DNA of 64,000 nt from Lachnospiraceae bacterium AC2029 (lineage in GTDB: Bacteria; Bacillota; Clostridia; Lachnospirales; Lachnospiraceae). The notes beneath the pieces are model-generated. The model saw only the letters and a program-made list of their open reading frames with translations. It made no database searches and had not been told where the DNA came from. A program made the position numbers and the translations under genes. The stretch lies in assembly GCA_000703065.1 (NCBI GenBank), contig JNLK01000001.1, forward strand, positions 2,812,001 through 2,876,000, read 5' to 3'. This document shows, piece after piece, positions 33,817 to 42,814 of the stretch (position 1 is its first letter; the number at the start of each line of letters is the position of its first letter).

Positions 33817-34971
33817 ATGGACGGCATTTATTTCCCGGGGATGGGGATATCCCTTCCGAATGTACCGGATGGTATTTCCATTTTCGGATTCAATATCAAA
33901 TTCTACGGACTGATCATTGCCATCGGGTTTGTTCTGGCCCTGATCATTGCTACCCGTGAGGGACGGCATACCGGCATGGGTGAGGATGATTACCTGGATT
34001 ACTGGCTGTGGATGATCATTCCCACGATCCTCGGTGCGCGGATCTATTATATCCTATTTAATCTGAAGGAATATGTGGGAGAAGGGATCAGCTTCGGAGA
34101 GTCCCTGCGCAGGATGATCGACATCCGGAACGGAGGCCTCGGCATCTACGGCGGGATCATAGCCGGAGTGATCGTTTCATATATATATACGAAAAAGAAG
34201 AAGATCTACCTTCCGCAGTTTGCGGACAATATCACCTATGGGATCCTGATCGGACAGATTCTCGGACGCTGGGGCAACTTCTTCAACAGAGAGGTCTTCG
34301 GTGAGTATACCTCCGGCTTCCTCAGGATGGGACTGCCTCTGGATTATTTCAAATCCCATGGTACCCTGGGCCATTATCAGAGTTCCGGGATCATCACGGA
34401 TACCATGCTTCAGAATACCGAGATGATCAACGGACAGGAATGCATCACGGTCATGCCGTCCTTCCTGCTGGAGGGACTTTGGAACCTGGCGCTCCTGATC
34501 TTCATCTTCCTGTATCGGAAGAGAAAGAAGTTTGACGGTGAGCTTTCCATGATCTATATCATGGGCTACGGGATCGGACGCTTCATTATAGAAGGAAACC
34601 GTACAGATTCCCTGATGATCGGTCCGCTGAAGGTAAGCCAGGTGGTTGCGATCATGTGTATCGTGACCGGACTTGCGGTCCTGATCCGGAATTATGTGCG
34701 GCTGCACAAAGGGATCGCGGTTACGCTGCATCCCTGGAAGAAGGAGCTGCCGTACTACGATAATCCTTCTGATGAGGATACCGAGGATGACGGAGAGGAC
34801 GCTGCGGATGACGGAGAAGAGAACCCGGATCCGGACACCGAAACCCAGGATGAAACGGACGGAACATCAGAGCCCGATGCCGGAATTCCGGCGGAAACCA
34901 CTGAGGATTCCGATGTGGGGGATGATGTGGAGGAAAGTGGAGGAAAATCTGACCAAATAGACGGGAACTAA
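33817..34971 (+). CDS. lgt: Prolipoprotein diacylglyceryl transferase with acidic tail
   Basis: Transfers diacylglycerol from phosphatidylglycerol to the lipobox Cys of prolipoproteins at the membrane. Visible signature parts are NIKFYGLIIAIGF, RNGGLGIYGGIIAGV, GQILGRWGNFFNREVFGEYT and YGIGRFIIEGNRTD. About seven membrane helices end near residue 300. The last roughly 75 residues are an Asp/Glu-rich tail not usual in the enzyme. The 3' end of this tail is encoded by GTGGAGGAAAGTGGAGG-type sequence matching the MraZ-like boxes downstream. Confidence 0.93.
   Translation: MDGIYFPGMGISLPNVPDGISIFGFNIKFYGLIIAIGFVLALIIATREGRHTGMGEDDYLDYWLWMIIPTILGARIYYILFNLKEYVGEGISFGESLRRMIDIRNGGLGIYGGIIAGVIVSYIYTKKKKIYLPQFADNITYGILIGQILGRWGNFFNREVFGEYTSGFLRMGLPLDYFKSHGTLGHYQSSGIITDTMLQNTEMINGQECITVMPSFLLEGLWNLALLIFIFLYRKRKKFDGELSMIYIMGYGIGRFIIEGNRTDSLMIGPLKVSQVVAIMCIVTGLAVLIRNYVRLHKGIAVTLHPWKKELPYYDNPSDEDTEDDGEDAADDGEENPDPDTETQDETDGTSEPDAGIPAETTEDSDVGDDVEESGGKSDQIDGN
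34927..34948 (+). promoter_or_regulatory. MraZ-box-like repeat inside the 3' end of lgt
   Basis: GTGGAGGAAAGTGGAGGAAA (starts 34927) closely matches 35143-35165 in the mraZ leader. It could be chance from the Glu/Gly/Ser codons or an upstream MraZ site. Confidence 0.35.
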
Positions 34972-34980
34972 ATATAGATT

Positions 34981-35000
34981 TGTGGTATGCAAGTACCACA
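34981..35000. repeat. Dyad TGTGGTA / TACCACA
   Basis: Perfect 7-base arms around 6 bases, between lgt and its terminator. Possibly an operator; nothing more can be said. Confidence 0.45.
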
Positions 35001-35009
35001 AGATATAGA

Positions 35010-35038
35010 AGAGCTGCCAAAATGGCGGCTCTTTTTTT
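35010..35038 (+). terminator. lgt terminator
   Basis: AGAGCTGCC (35010-35018) pairs with GGCGGCTCT (35024-35032) with one wobble, followed by seven T residues. Confidence 0.9.
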
Positions 35039-35104
35039 GTGCAATCCGACAAGATAATCTGCGAAATTTTGGTACATTTGCATGGGTTTTTAAAAAATTC
35101 TTCC

Positions 35105-35133
35105 TTGCAAATTGGGTTTTGATGGGGTATCAT
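35105..35133 (+). promoter_or_regulatory. mraZ (division cluster) promoter
   Basis: TTGCAA (35105-35110), a 17-base spacer and TATCAT (35128-35133). The same two hexamers with the same spacing occur ahead of ftsZ. Confidence 0.65.
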
Positions 35134-35142
35134 AGACACATA

Positions 35143-35194
35143 GTGGTGGAAAGTGGAGGGAAAATGCATCCAAATACCACGAAGTGGAGAGTTT
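35143..35194 (+). promoter_or_regulatory. Probable MraZ operator boxes
   Basis: GTGGTGG, AAGTGGAGG and AAGTGGAGA repeats lie just downstream of the -10 and ahead of mraZ. MraZ is known to repress its own operon by binding short G-rich direct repeats at this position. Confidence 0.6.
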
Positions 35195-35230
35195 TGAATC
35201 CAGTAGCCCTAAGGAAGGATATCAGCCAAC

Positions 35231-35677
35231 GTGTCGAAGAATTTAAGAGGAAAATTTTATCACAGCGTTGACGCCAAGGGCCGGCTGATCGTTCCTGCAA
35301 AGTTAAGGGACGGACTCGGAACAGATTTCGTTATGACACGTGGTATTGATAACTGCATCTGGCTCTTCTCCGAGGAAGAGTGGGAGAACTTCACGGAACG
35401 CCTGGGAAGCCTTGGGAATTCCAAGACCAAGAACCGGATGGTGAAGCGTTACTTCCAGTCCAATGCAGCGGACTGCAGTATCGATTCTCAGGGAAGAACG
35501 ATCATTCCCGCCGACCTCCGCGAGTATGTCGGAATTGACAAGGATGTCGTGATCATCGGTAACGGTGAGAAGGCTGAGGTTTGGAGTGCTGCCGCATGGC
35601 AGGAGACAGAGATGGATTCCGAGCAGACCCGCGAGGAGATCAAGTCTCTGCTGGAGGACTCCGATCTGGATTTCTAA
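35231..35677 (+). CDS. mraZ: Transcriptional regulator MraZ
   Basis: A 148-residue protein with two SpoVT/AbrB-like swapped-hairpin modules. The first has FYHSVDAKGRLIVPAKLRD and the second CSIDSQGRTIIPADLRE. It represses the division and cell-wall cluster it heads. The start is a GTG at 35231, about 11 bases after AAGGAAGGAT; no ATG fits the family N-terminus. rsmH follows after 12 bases. Confidence 0.93.
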   Translation: MSKNLRGKFYHSVDAKGRLIVPAKLRDGLGTDFVMTRGIDNCIWLFSEEEWENFTERLGSLGNSKTKNRMVKRYFQSNAADCSIDSQGRTIIPADLREYVGIDKDVVIIGNGEKAEVWSAAAWQETEMDSEQTREEIKSLLEDSDLDF

Positions 35678-35689
35678 AAGGAGAGGCGT

Positions 35690-36625
35690 ATGGAATTCCA
35701 TCATGTTCCGATCCTGCTGGAACGGATCCTGGAGCTGATGCAGATCCGACCGGATGGAACCTATCTGGACGGAACCGTCGGTGGTGCAGGACATTCCTCT
35801 GAAATATTGAAAAGACTTTCTCCGCAGGGAAGGCTGATCTGTCTGGATCAGGACAGTACCGCGGTGGAAACGGCCACGAAAAGGCTGGCGGACATTTCCG
35901 ACCGGGCCACGGTGGTGAAAAGCAATTTTGTGAATTTCGAATCCGTGCTTGACGGTCTGGGGATCGGAAAGGTGGACGGAATCTTACTTGATCTGGGGGT
36001 CTCCTCCTATCAGCTGGATAACGGCGAACGGGGATTCTCTTACAGGACGGACGCGCCGCTGGACATGCGGATGGATCAGTCCAACCCGGAAACAGCCCGG
36101 GATATCGTGAACAACTACAGTGAAGCTGATCTCACCCGGATCCTTCGGGAATACGGGGAAGAGCCTTTTGCAAGACAGATCGCGGCAAGCATCTGCAGGG
36201 CAAGGCAGAAGGCGGAGATCACTACAACTTTCGAACTAAATGAGCTTATCAGGTCCTCCATTCCCGCCCGCGCCAGGCGGAATGGAGGGCACCCCTCCAA
36301 ACAAACCTATCAGGCGATCCGGATCGCACTCAACCGGGAGCTTCAGGTGTTGGAGGATTCGATGGACCGGATGATCGACAGACTTTCTTCGGGAGGAAGG
36401 CTCTGCATCATCACCTTCCACTCTTTGGAGGACAGGATCGTAAAGCAGTCCATGAAAAGGGCGGAACACCCTTGTATCTGCCCGCCGGATTTTCCCGTAT
36501 GTGTATGCGGAAGAGAATCACAGGGCAAGGTGATCTCCAGAAAACCCATCCTTCCGGATGAGAAGGAGATGGAAGAAAATCCGAGATCCAAGAGTGCAAA
36601 ATTACGAGTGTTTGAGAAAAAGTAG
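35690..36625 (+). CDS. rsmH: 16S rRNA (cytosine1402-N4)-methyltransferase
   Basis: A 311-residue RsmH/MraW. It has the N-terminal FHHVPILL, the SAM-binding segment DGTVGGAGHSSEIL, and DGILLDLGVSSYQLDNGERGF. It ends with RSAKLRVFEK, all family hallmarks. It methylates C1402 in the ribosomal P site. The gene is preceded by AAAGGAGAGG and sits in the usual place between mraZ and ftsL. Confidence 0.96.
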   Translation: MEFHHVPILLERILELMQIRPDGTYLDGTVGGAGHSSEILKRLSPQGRLICLDQDSTAVETATKRLADISDRATVVKSNFVNFESVLDGLGIGKVDGILLDLGVSSYQLDNGERGFSYRTDAPLDMRMDQSNPETARDIVNNYSEADLTRILREYGEEPFARQIAASICRARQKAEITTTFELNELIRSSIPARARRNGGHPSKQTYQAIRIALNRELQVLEDSMDRMIDRLSSGGRLCIITFHSLEDRIVKQSMKRAEHPCICPPDFPVCVCGRESQGKVISRKPILPDEKEMEENPRSKSAKLRVFEKK

Positions 36626-36640
36626 AAGGGGACGGCTTTA

Positions 36641-37138
36641 GTGGAGAGAGATAACAAGATCCGGGAATTGTATTATGTGGATGGCAGTACGGTCCGGAAA
36701 CGCCAGGCATCAGCAGCGCCGGCACCGAGACGGAGACCTGAAACGGAGCGCCCGGCCAGAAGACCGGCGACAAAAACATATCGAAGCGCAGCGATCCGGG
36801 CAGAGAAATCCCTCTACTTCAGTAAGGGCTACGCCCTGGTGATGATCCTGGCAGTTCTCATAATGATCGGAAGCTGCTCCTTCATGCTGATGATCCAGAA
36901 CAAGGTCAGCGAGCAGGAGCGGAACATTTCCAGCATGCAGCTGCAGATCCAGGATATGGAAGCAAATAACGCAGCCTATGAGGATTCGCTGGAAAGCAAG
37001 TATTCTCTGGATAAGATTTATGAGGTTGCTACGAAGGATCTGGGAATGGTATACTCGCAAAAAGGACAGATCGTATACTACCAGAGTGCAAATGAAGACT
37101 ATGTAAAACAGTTGAAGGATGTTCCTGAGGCAAAATAA
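36641..37138 (+). CDS. ftsL: FtsL-like division protein
   Basis: A 165-residue bitopic protein. The basic, Arg/Pro-rich cytoplasmic part spans about 1-65, one membrane helix about 66-88 (YALVMILAVLIMIGSCSF), then a leucine-zipper-like coiled coil. It ends with the DLGM segment typical of FtsL. It starts at GTG 36641 after AAGGGGA. In the divisome FtsL pairs with DivIB/FtsQ and DivIC/FtsB to control the septal synthase. Identity rests on position and architecture. Confidence 0.8.
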   Translation: MERDNKIRELYYVDGSTVRKRQASAAPAPRRRPETERPARRPATKTYRSAAIRAEKSLYFSKGYALVMILAVLIMIGSCSFMLMIQNKVSEQERNISSMQLQIQDMEANNAAYEDSLESKYSLDKIYEVATKDLGMVYSQKGQIVYYQSANEDYVKQLKDVPEAK

Positions 37139-37176
37139 TTGTCTCAGGACTTCGCTTTGTGTTAAGGCATTAAAAT

Positions 37177-39306
37177 ATGAAGAAGAAAAAGAGAAAAGTA
37201 TTCCTTCGCAGGATGCGCCGCAAGCTTCTCCTTATGATGATCGTGCTTTCCGCTCTCTTTGCGGTACTGATCGGAACGCTGGTCTACATTAACACGAGCA
37301 AGGGCGCAAGATATGAGAAAGAGGTTCTGAGCCAGAAGAACTACGAAAGCATCACCGTTCCGTACCGGAGGGGTGATATTTTGGACTGTAACGGCACAGT
37401 TCTGGCTACCAGCAATAAGATCTACAGTCTCATCATCGAGCCGAAGAACATCCTCCGGGATGAGAAGATGCGGGTGGCAACCACGGATGCGCTGAACAAG
37501 TATTTCGGCGTAACGAAGGATCAGGTGGATGAATACCTGAAGGATTCGAAATCCCTCTACAAGGTCGTAAAGAAGAACCTCAGCTACGAAGAGGTCAAGG
37601 CTTTTAACGAGTTCAGAGATTCCGATGACGGAGAGGACGTAACGGGTGTCTGGTTCGAGGAAGGCTACACCAGAGTCTATCCCTACAAGGAGCTGGGATG
37701 CCACATGCTGGGCTTCGTGGTCAGCGGAAATGAGGGCATCGGCGGACTGGAGGGAAGCTACAACGATGAGCTGAACGGTACCAACGGCCGGACCTATGCA
37801 TTCCTGAACGACAGCTACAATCTGGAGCGGACCACCGAGCCCGCCACCAACGGATATACGCTGGTAACCTCCATTGACACGGAGATCCAGAAGATCGTAC
37901 AGAAGAACTGTGAAGAACTGCAGAAGAAGATGAATCCGAAGAACATTTCCGTCCTCGTGATGCGTCCGAAGAGCTGCGAGGTTCTGGCCATGTACAACCT
38001 GCATCAGTATGATCCGAATGACGCATACAACCTGGACACGACCCGGTATCAGTTCCCGGATATGACGGACGAGGAGTTCAAGGCATACGAGGACAAGATG
38101 ACTGATGATCAGCGTCTGGATGCGCTGAATGAGGTCTGGAGAAACTTTGTTCTCAGCGATACCTTCGAGCCGGGCTCCACCTACAAGAGCTTCGTGCTTG
38201 CGGGTGCGCTGGAGGAAGGTGTCCTTCAGGGAGATGAGACCTTCTACTGCGACGGACATCAGCAGGTGGCGGATTACGATATCTACTGCTCCGAGCATTC
38301 AGGACATGGAACACTGGACCTGTCCGGAGCACTGGCATATTCCTGCAACGACTGCTTCATGCAGATCGGTGCATTGATGGGAAGAACCGTATTTGCCAAG
38401 ACACAGAGCAATTTCGGATTCGGTATGCGGACCGGGATCGACATTTACGGTGAGATGGGAAATGAGTCCCTGGCGACTCTGATCTACGATGAGGACCGCC
38501 TGAATGAGGTTGAGCTTGCCTGCTCGGCTTTCGGACAGGGTGTTTCCGTAACGATGATGCAGCTGGGTGCGGCCTTCTGTTCGGTCATCAACGGCGGCTA
38601 CTATTATCAGCCGAATCTGGTTCGCCGGATCCTGGATGAGAACGGAAATCTGATCAAGAATTACGATAAGATCCTGGTGCGCCGGACCATTTCCGAGGAA
38701 ACCTCAGCCAAGATGCGGGAGATGCTGCAGGGCGTGGTTGAGAACGGTACCGGATGGCGTACGGCCATCGAGGGATATACCATTGGCGGAAAGACCGGAA
38801 CGGCCGAGAAGATCCCGAGAAATCAGGGGAATTTCATTCTTTCCTTTATCGGGTTTGCCCCGGTGGAGGATCCGGAGGTCGTGATCTACTGCGTGGTGGA
38901 CGAACCGGATGTGCCGGAGCAGGATATGAGTGGTGCGGGAACCATGCTGTTCCAGATGATCGCTTCCGATCTCTTCCCGTACATGAACATTTACAAGACA
39001 AATGATATCGATCCGGAGACCATCAAGCAGGTGGATGATCCGGTGAGCCCGGTCTTCGTAGAGGGCAGTCCGACGGACGATGATACCGCTCCTGCCGGCG
39101 AGCAGGAGGATGAAGAGTCCGACGAAGAGGAGAAGGAAGGAGAGGACGCCGAATCGCCGGAGGACGGAGAGGAGCAGGATGAAGGCTCCGATGATTCCGG
39201 GGGAGACGATGACTCCGGAGGCGATGAATCGGATGATTCCGGAGGTGATGAGTCGGATGACTCCGGAGGAGGCGGGTCGAAGAATTCCGACGAAGACACA
39301 GGATAG
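37177..39306 (+). CDS. Class B penicillin-binding protein (FtsI/SpoVD type)
   Basis: A 709-residue septal peptidoglycan transpeptidase. An N-terminal anchor (about 12-38) is followed by the PBP dimer domain with VPYRRGDILDCNG. The transpeptidase domain has Ser333 in STYK, SCND near 390 and KTGTAEK near 539. No PASTA domain is visible. After about residue 610 there is a tail of roughly 95 residues, highly acidic with repeated DDSGGDES units, unusual for this enzyme. No SpoVD/FtsI distinction can be made by eye. Confidence 0.92.
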   Translation: MKKKKRKVFLRRMRRKLLLMMIVLSALFAVLIGTLVYINTSKGARYEKEVLSQKNYESITVPYRRGDILDCNGTVLATSNKIYSLIIEPKNILRDEKMRVATTDALNKYFGVTKDQVDEYLKDSKSLYKVVKKNLSYEEVKAFNEFRDSDDGEDVTGVWFEEGYTRVYPYKELGCHMLGFVVSGNEGIGGLEGSYNDELNGTNGRTYAFLNDSYNLERTTEPATNGYTLVTSIDTEIQKIVQKNCEELQKKMNPKNISVLVMRPKSCEVLAMYNLHQYDPNDAYNLDTTRYQFPDMTDEEFKAYEDKMTDDQRLDALNEVWRNFVLSDTFEPGSTYKSFVLAGALEEGVLQGDETFYCDGHQQVADYDIYCSEHSGHGTLDLSGALAYSCNDCFMQIGALMGRTVFAKTQSNFGFGMRTGIDIYGEMGNESLATLIYDEDRLNEVELACSAFGQGVSVTMMQLGAAFCSVINGGYYYQPNLVRRILDENGNLIKNYDKILVRRTISEETSAKMREMLQGVVENGTGWRTAIEGYTIGGKTGTAEKIPRNQGNFILSFIGFAPVEDPEVVIYCVVDEPDVPEQDMSGAGTMLFQMIASDLFPYMNIYKTNDIDPETIKQVDDPVSPVFVEGSPTDDDTAPAGEQEDEESDEEEKEGEDAESPEDGEEQDEGSDDSGGDDDSGGDESDDSGGDESDDSGGGGSKNSDEDTG

Positions 39307-39490
39307 TTTATAACGGGATTCCGACAGCACACCATGCTGCATCTGCTGGAGAGAAGGGGCAGGCAAAGGCCCCGGAGAAATGTGGGGACATTTTTTCAAC
39401 TTTACGATCGGATGCAGCGGTGCTGATCCCCTTATATACGGGTGTCGGTTATGCCGGCACCCAAATCTGAGGAGAAGACAGGAGAGTGAC
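39307..39490. other. Gap where mraY is often found; no gene seen
   Basis: This 184-base stretch between the PBP and murD holds no convincing gene. A hairpin at about 39439-39462 (GGGTGTCGG with CCGGCACCC) has no T run. In many Firmicutes murF and mraY lie here. Confidence 0.6.
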
Positions 39491-40849
39491 ATGAAAGGTA
39501 AGAAGGTAATCGTAGCAGGCGCCGGAAAGAGCGGAGTGAGTTCTGTGGGACTCCTGCTCAGAAACGGAGCGGATGTGATCCTCTTTGATCAGAATGAGGC
39601 GCTGGACAAGGAAGCGCTGTTCAGTAACTTCGGGAATCCGGATCGTGTGGAGCTGGTGCTGGGAAGTATGACTCCGGAGAAGATCAGGGAAGCAAGCCTG
39701 ATGGTGATCAGTCCCGGGATCGCGCTGGATGCACCCTTTGTAAACCGCGTGCGGGATGCGGGAGTGACCATCTGGGGAGAGATCGAGCTGGCAGCACATT
39801 TTAATCGCGGACGGATCGCGGCGATCACCGGAACCAACGGAAAGACCACGACCACCACACTGGTGGGTGAAATCTTCAAGGCGTTCAGGAAGGACAGTCT
39901 GGTGGTAGGAAATATCGGAACACCCTTCACGCAGTTTGCCGATTCTACACAGCCGAATCAGCTGGTGGCAGCCGAGATCAGTTCCTTCCAGCTGGAGACC
40001 ATTCAGGACTTTCATCCCGAGGTATCTGCAGTTCTGAACCTGACGCCGGATCACCTGAACCGGCATCATACCTTTGAAAACTATGCGGATGCCAAGATGA
40101 GGATCGCTGAGAATCAGACTCAGGACAATTTCTGCGTCATGAACTACGACGACCCCGAGGTTCGGAAGAGAGCAGAGGCACTTACGAATGTTCAGGTGGT
40201 TTACTTCAGCCGCCTCTCCGAGCTGAAGACCGGCGTGTATATCCGGGATGACAATATCGTGATCCGCGAGCCGGAGCATGAGACCACCGTCCTTCCGGTA
40301 TCCGATATCCGGATCCTCGGAACACATAATGTGGAAAATGTACTGGCGGCCGTTGCCATCGCATACAAGATGGGCATTCCGCTTTCGGTGATCCGTGATA
40401 CGGTGGAGGCATTCCAGGGCGTGGAGCACCGCATTGAGTTCGTACGCAAGGTGGGCGGTGTAGAGTATTACAACGATTCCAAGGGAACCAATCCGGATGC
40501 GGCCATCAAGGCGATCCAGGCCATGAAGGCACCTACACTGCTGATCGGCGGCGGATACAATAAGAATTCGACTTATGATGAATGGATCGAGGCCTTTGAA
40601 GGCAAGGTCCGTTATCTGGTCCTGATGGGAGAAACCGCTCAGGCCATCTCCGACTGTGCGAAGCGGCACGGGTTCAATCAGGTGGTATTTGTAGACAGCC
40701 TGGAAGAGGCTGTGAAGTTCTGTGCGGAGCATGCACGCCCCGGCGACGCAGTCCTTCTTTCCCCTGCATGCGCAAGCTGGGATATGTTCAAGAGCTACGA
40801 GGAACGGGGAACCAAATTCAAGGAATATGTAAAGCAGCTGGAGGATTAG
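39491..40849 (+). CDS. murD: UDP-N-acetylmuramoylalanine-D-glutamate ligase
   Basis: A 452-residue MurD. It has the N-terminal GAGKSGVSSVGLL Rossmann-like motif, the ATP loop GTNGKTTTTTL at about 116, the HHTFENY central-domain motif and DSKGTNPDAAI in the C-terminal part. It adds D-Glu to UDP-MurNAc-L-Ala in the cytoplasm. ATG 39491 follows AGGAGA and gives the family N-terminus; the frame is open upstream to 39380 but those residues are unlike MurD. It is the only Mur ligase in the cluster. Confidence 0.95.
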   Translation: MKGKKVIVAGAGKSGVSSVGLLLRNGADVILFDQNEALDKEALFSNFGNPDRVELVLGSMTPEKIREASLMVISPGIALDAPFVNRVRDAGVTIWGEIELAAHFNRGRIAAITGTNGKTTTTTLVGEIFKAFRKDSLVVGNIGTPFTQFADSTQPNQLVAAEISSFQLETIQDFHPEVSAVLNLTPDHLNRHHTFENYADAKMRIAENQTQDNFCVMNYDDPEVRKRAEALTNVQVVYFSRLSELKTGVYIRDDNIVIREPEHETTVLPVSDIRILGTHNVENVLAAVAIAYKMGIPLSVIRDTVEAFQGVEHRIEFVRKVGGVEYYNDSKGTNPDAAIKAIQAMKAPTLLIGGGYNKNSTYDEWIEAFEGKVRYLVLMGETAQAISDCAKRHGFNQVVFVDSLEEAVKFCAEHARPGDAVLLSPACASWDMFKSYEERGTKFKEYVKQLED

Positions 40850-40853
40850 AGAT

Positions 40854-41990
40854 TTGGCAGCCAGAAAGAAAAAACGTATCTTTATACGCGGGACGTACTT
40901 TGATTATCCGTCTCTCTTTCTGATTATCTTTCTGCTCCTGTTCGGACTGATGATGGTCTACAGCATCAGCTCCTACAAGGCCAGTGTCAGCCTGGATGAC
41001 AGCGCCTACTATCTGAAGAGACAGCTCATGTTCGGAGCCGGAGGCTTCGCGGTCATGCTGATCATGTCCAAGCTCCGTTACCAGATACTGAAGAAATGGA
41101 GCGTGGTGATCATCATCGGTACGATCCTGCTGCTTCTTTCGGTCTTCGTGATCGGTAAGGCAAGTAACGGTTCCACGAGATGGATCAATATCGGATTCAT
41201 TTCCTTCCAGCCTTCCGAGATCGCAAAGCTGTCCCTGATCATTTATACCGCTTATATCTGTACGGAGAAGAGCGGATATCTGAAGACTCTCCTGGGAACG
41301 ATCATCATTATGATCATCCCGGTGGTCTGTGTGATCATCATCGCTGTTGAGAACCTGAGTACGGCAGTCATCTGTGCGGTTATCGTGATCGCCATCTGGT
41401 TTGTGTCGACGCCGAAACCCATATACCTCCTATTTGTGGTATTGGCGGGAGCGTTGTTCCTATACCTGTTCATTACGCTGTTCAGTTACCGGAGTGACCG
41501 TCTGGATGCCTGGAAGGATCCGGAGCACGCCGCTAACGGATACCAGACCATGCAGGCTCTGTATGCCATCGGATCCGGAGGCCTCTTCGGCCGGGGACTG
41601 GGGCAGAGTGTTCAGAAGCTGGGATACATTCCCGAGGCGCATAACGACATGATCTTCTCGGTGGTCTGTGAAGAGCTGGGGATCATCGGCGGTGCGGCGC
41701 TGATCATTGTATTTGTCATGCTGCTCTGGAGATTCCGGTTTATCGCCGAAGGGGCGCCGGACCGGTTCGGTGCGCTGCTGGTAGTCGGGGTGATCGCCCA
41801 TCTGGGCTTCCAGATCATACTGAATATCAGCGTTGTAACGAATCTTCTGCCAAATACCGGTGTGACCCTACCATTTATCAGTTACGGAGGTTCCTCCCTA
41901 AGCTTCCTGTTGGTTGAGCTTGGGGTTGTACTGGCCGTGTCACGTCAGATCGTTCCCATCGGGAACACGAAGGAGGTGGCACAGCAGTGA
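40854..41990 (+). CDS. FtsW/SpoVE-type SEDS peptidoglycan polymerase
   Basis: A 378-residue protein with about ten membrane helices. SEDS hallmarks are FLIIFLLLFGLMMVYS near the start, QPSEIAKLSLI, the catalytic-Asp loop region, EAHNDMIFSVVCEELG and PFISYGGSSL. It makes glycan strands with the class B PBP upstream. The start is probably TTG at 40854, nine bases after GGAGG; no nearer ATG fits. Its stop overlaps the divIB start. Confidence 0.93.
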   Translation: MAARKKKRIFIRGTYFDYPSLFLIIFLLLFGLMMVYSISSYKASVSLDDSAYYLKRQLMFGAGGFAVMLIMSKLRYQILKKWSVVIIIGTILLLLSVFVIGKASNGSTRWINIGFISFQPSEIAKLSLIIYTAYICTEKSGYLKTLLGTIIIMIIPVVCVIIIAVENLSTAVICAVIVIAIWFVSTPKPIYLLFVVLAGALFLYLFITLFSYRSDRLDAWKDPEHAANGYQTMQALYAIGSGGLFGRGLGQSVQKLGYIPEAHNDMIFSVVCEELGIIGGAALIIVFVMLLWRFRFIAEGAPDRFGALLVVGVIAHLGFQIILNISVVTNLLPNTGVTLPFISYGGSSLSFLLVELGVVLAVSRQIVPIGNTKEVAQQ

Positions 41991-42691
41991 AGAAACGGCT
42001 GATCATACTGTCCGTCATTTTAGTCCTGCTTGGTGGCGGAGCATTTTACGTCAGTACCTTCAAGCTGGAGAAAATCCAGGTGGGAGGATGCATCCTCTCC
42101 TCGGAGGAAAAGGTCCGGGAGACGGTGGAGGAGGAAGCTCCTCTGGGAAATATCCTGCTGCTCTGGCTCAAGAACAAGTTGAGTCCGATCCGGGATATCC
42201 CGTTTGTGGCAAAGCTGGACATTGAATTTGTGGACAAAAACACGCTGGCGGTGACCGTTTACGAGAAGTCCGTGGCCGGATGCATCGAATATATGGACAA
42301 TTACGTGTATTTCGACCGGGACGGGATCGTCCTCGAGACCACGCCTGAGCAGAAGAGCGGAGTACCGACCATTGACGGCCTGTCCGTGGATACATGGAAG
42401 TTAAATGAGGCGCTTCCGGTACAGGACAAGGACCGGTTCAGCATGATTCTGACCATCACACAGCTGGTGGAGAAGTACGGGCTTGATATCGACCGGATCA
42501 TGTTTACCCGGGAGGGAGAGATCATCCTCCGTCATAAAAACATCGATATCGAACTGGGAGACGGAAGCTATCTGACCAATCAGATGATGAATCTCGGGAG
42601 CATCCTGATGGGGTTGGAAGGCAAACGCGGAACGCTGTATATGAAGGATTTTCAATCCGATACATCCACGGCGAGCTTCAAGGAAAAATAG
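41987..42691 (+). CDS. FtsQ/DivIB division protein
   Basis: A 234-residue bitopic protein: membrane helix at about 5-25, then a POTRA-like domain with STFKLEKIQVGGC, and a beta domain with CIEYMDNYVYFDRDGIVLE, as in FtsQ/DivIB. It starts at GTG 41987 overlapping the ftsW stop (GTGA). A partner of FtsL in divisome control. Confidence 0.87.
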   Translation: MKKRLIILSVILVLLGGGAFYVSTFKLEKIQVGGCILSSEEKVRETVEEEAPLGNILLLWLKNKLSPIRDIPFVAKLDIEFVDKNTLAVTVYEKSVAGCIEYMDNYVYFDRDGIVLETTPEQKSGVPTIDGLSVDTWKLNEALPVQDKDRFSMILTITQLVEKYGLDIDRIMFTREGEIILRHKNIDIELGDGSYLTNQMMNLGSILMGLEGKRGTLYMKDFQSDTSTASFKEK

Positions 42692-42722
42692 TCAGGAAAT
42701 AGTCAAAAAATACAATTAACTG

Positions 42723-42751
42723 TTGCAAGAACACAAAAAAAACATTATCAT
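42723..42751 (+). promoter_or_regulatory. ftsZ promoter
   Basis: TTGCAA (42723-42728), a 17-base spacer and TATCAT (42746-42751). The hexamers and spacing are the same as at mraZ. Confidence 0.6.
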
Positions 42752-42814
42752 ATATACAGTATGACTAAAAACAGATGAATACAGGTTAGTATTTAATATA
42801 AGGAGGAAGAAACC

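Noticed and set aside
37162-38298. 378-codon minus-strand open frame
   Set aside because: Antisense shadow of the PBP gene.
39449-40732. 427-codon minus-strand open frame
   Set aside because: Antisense shadow of murD with no recognisable protein.
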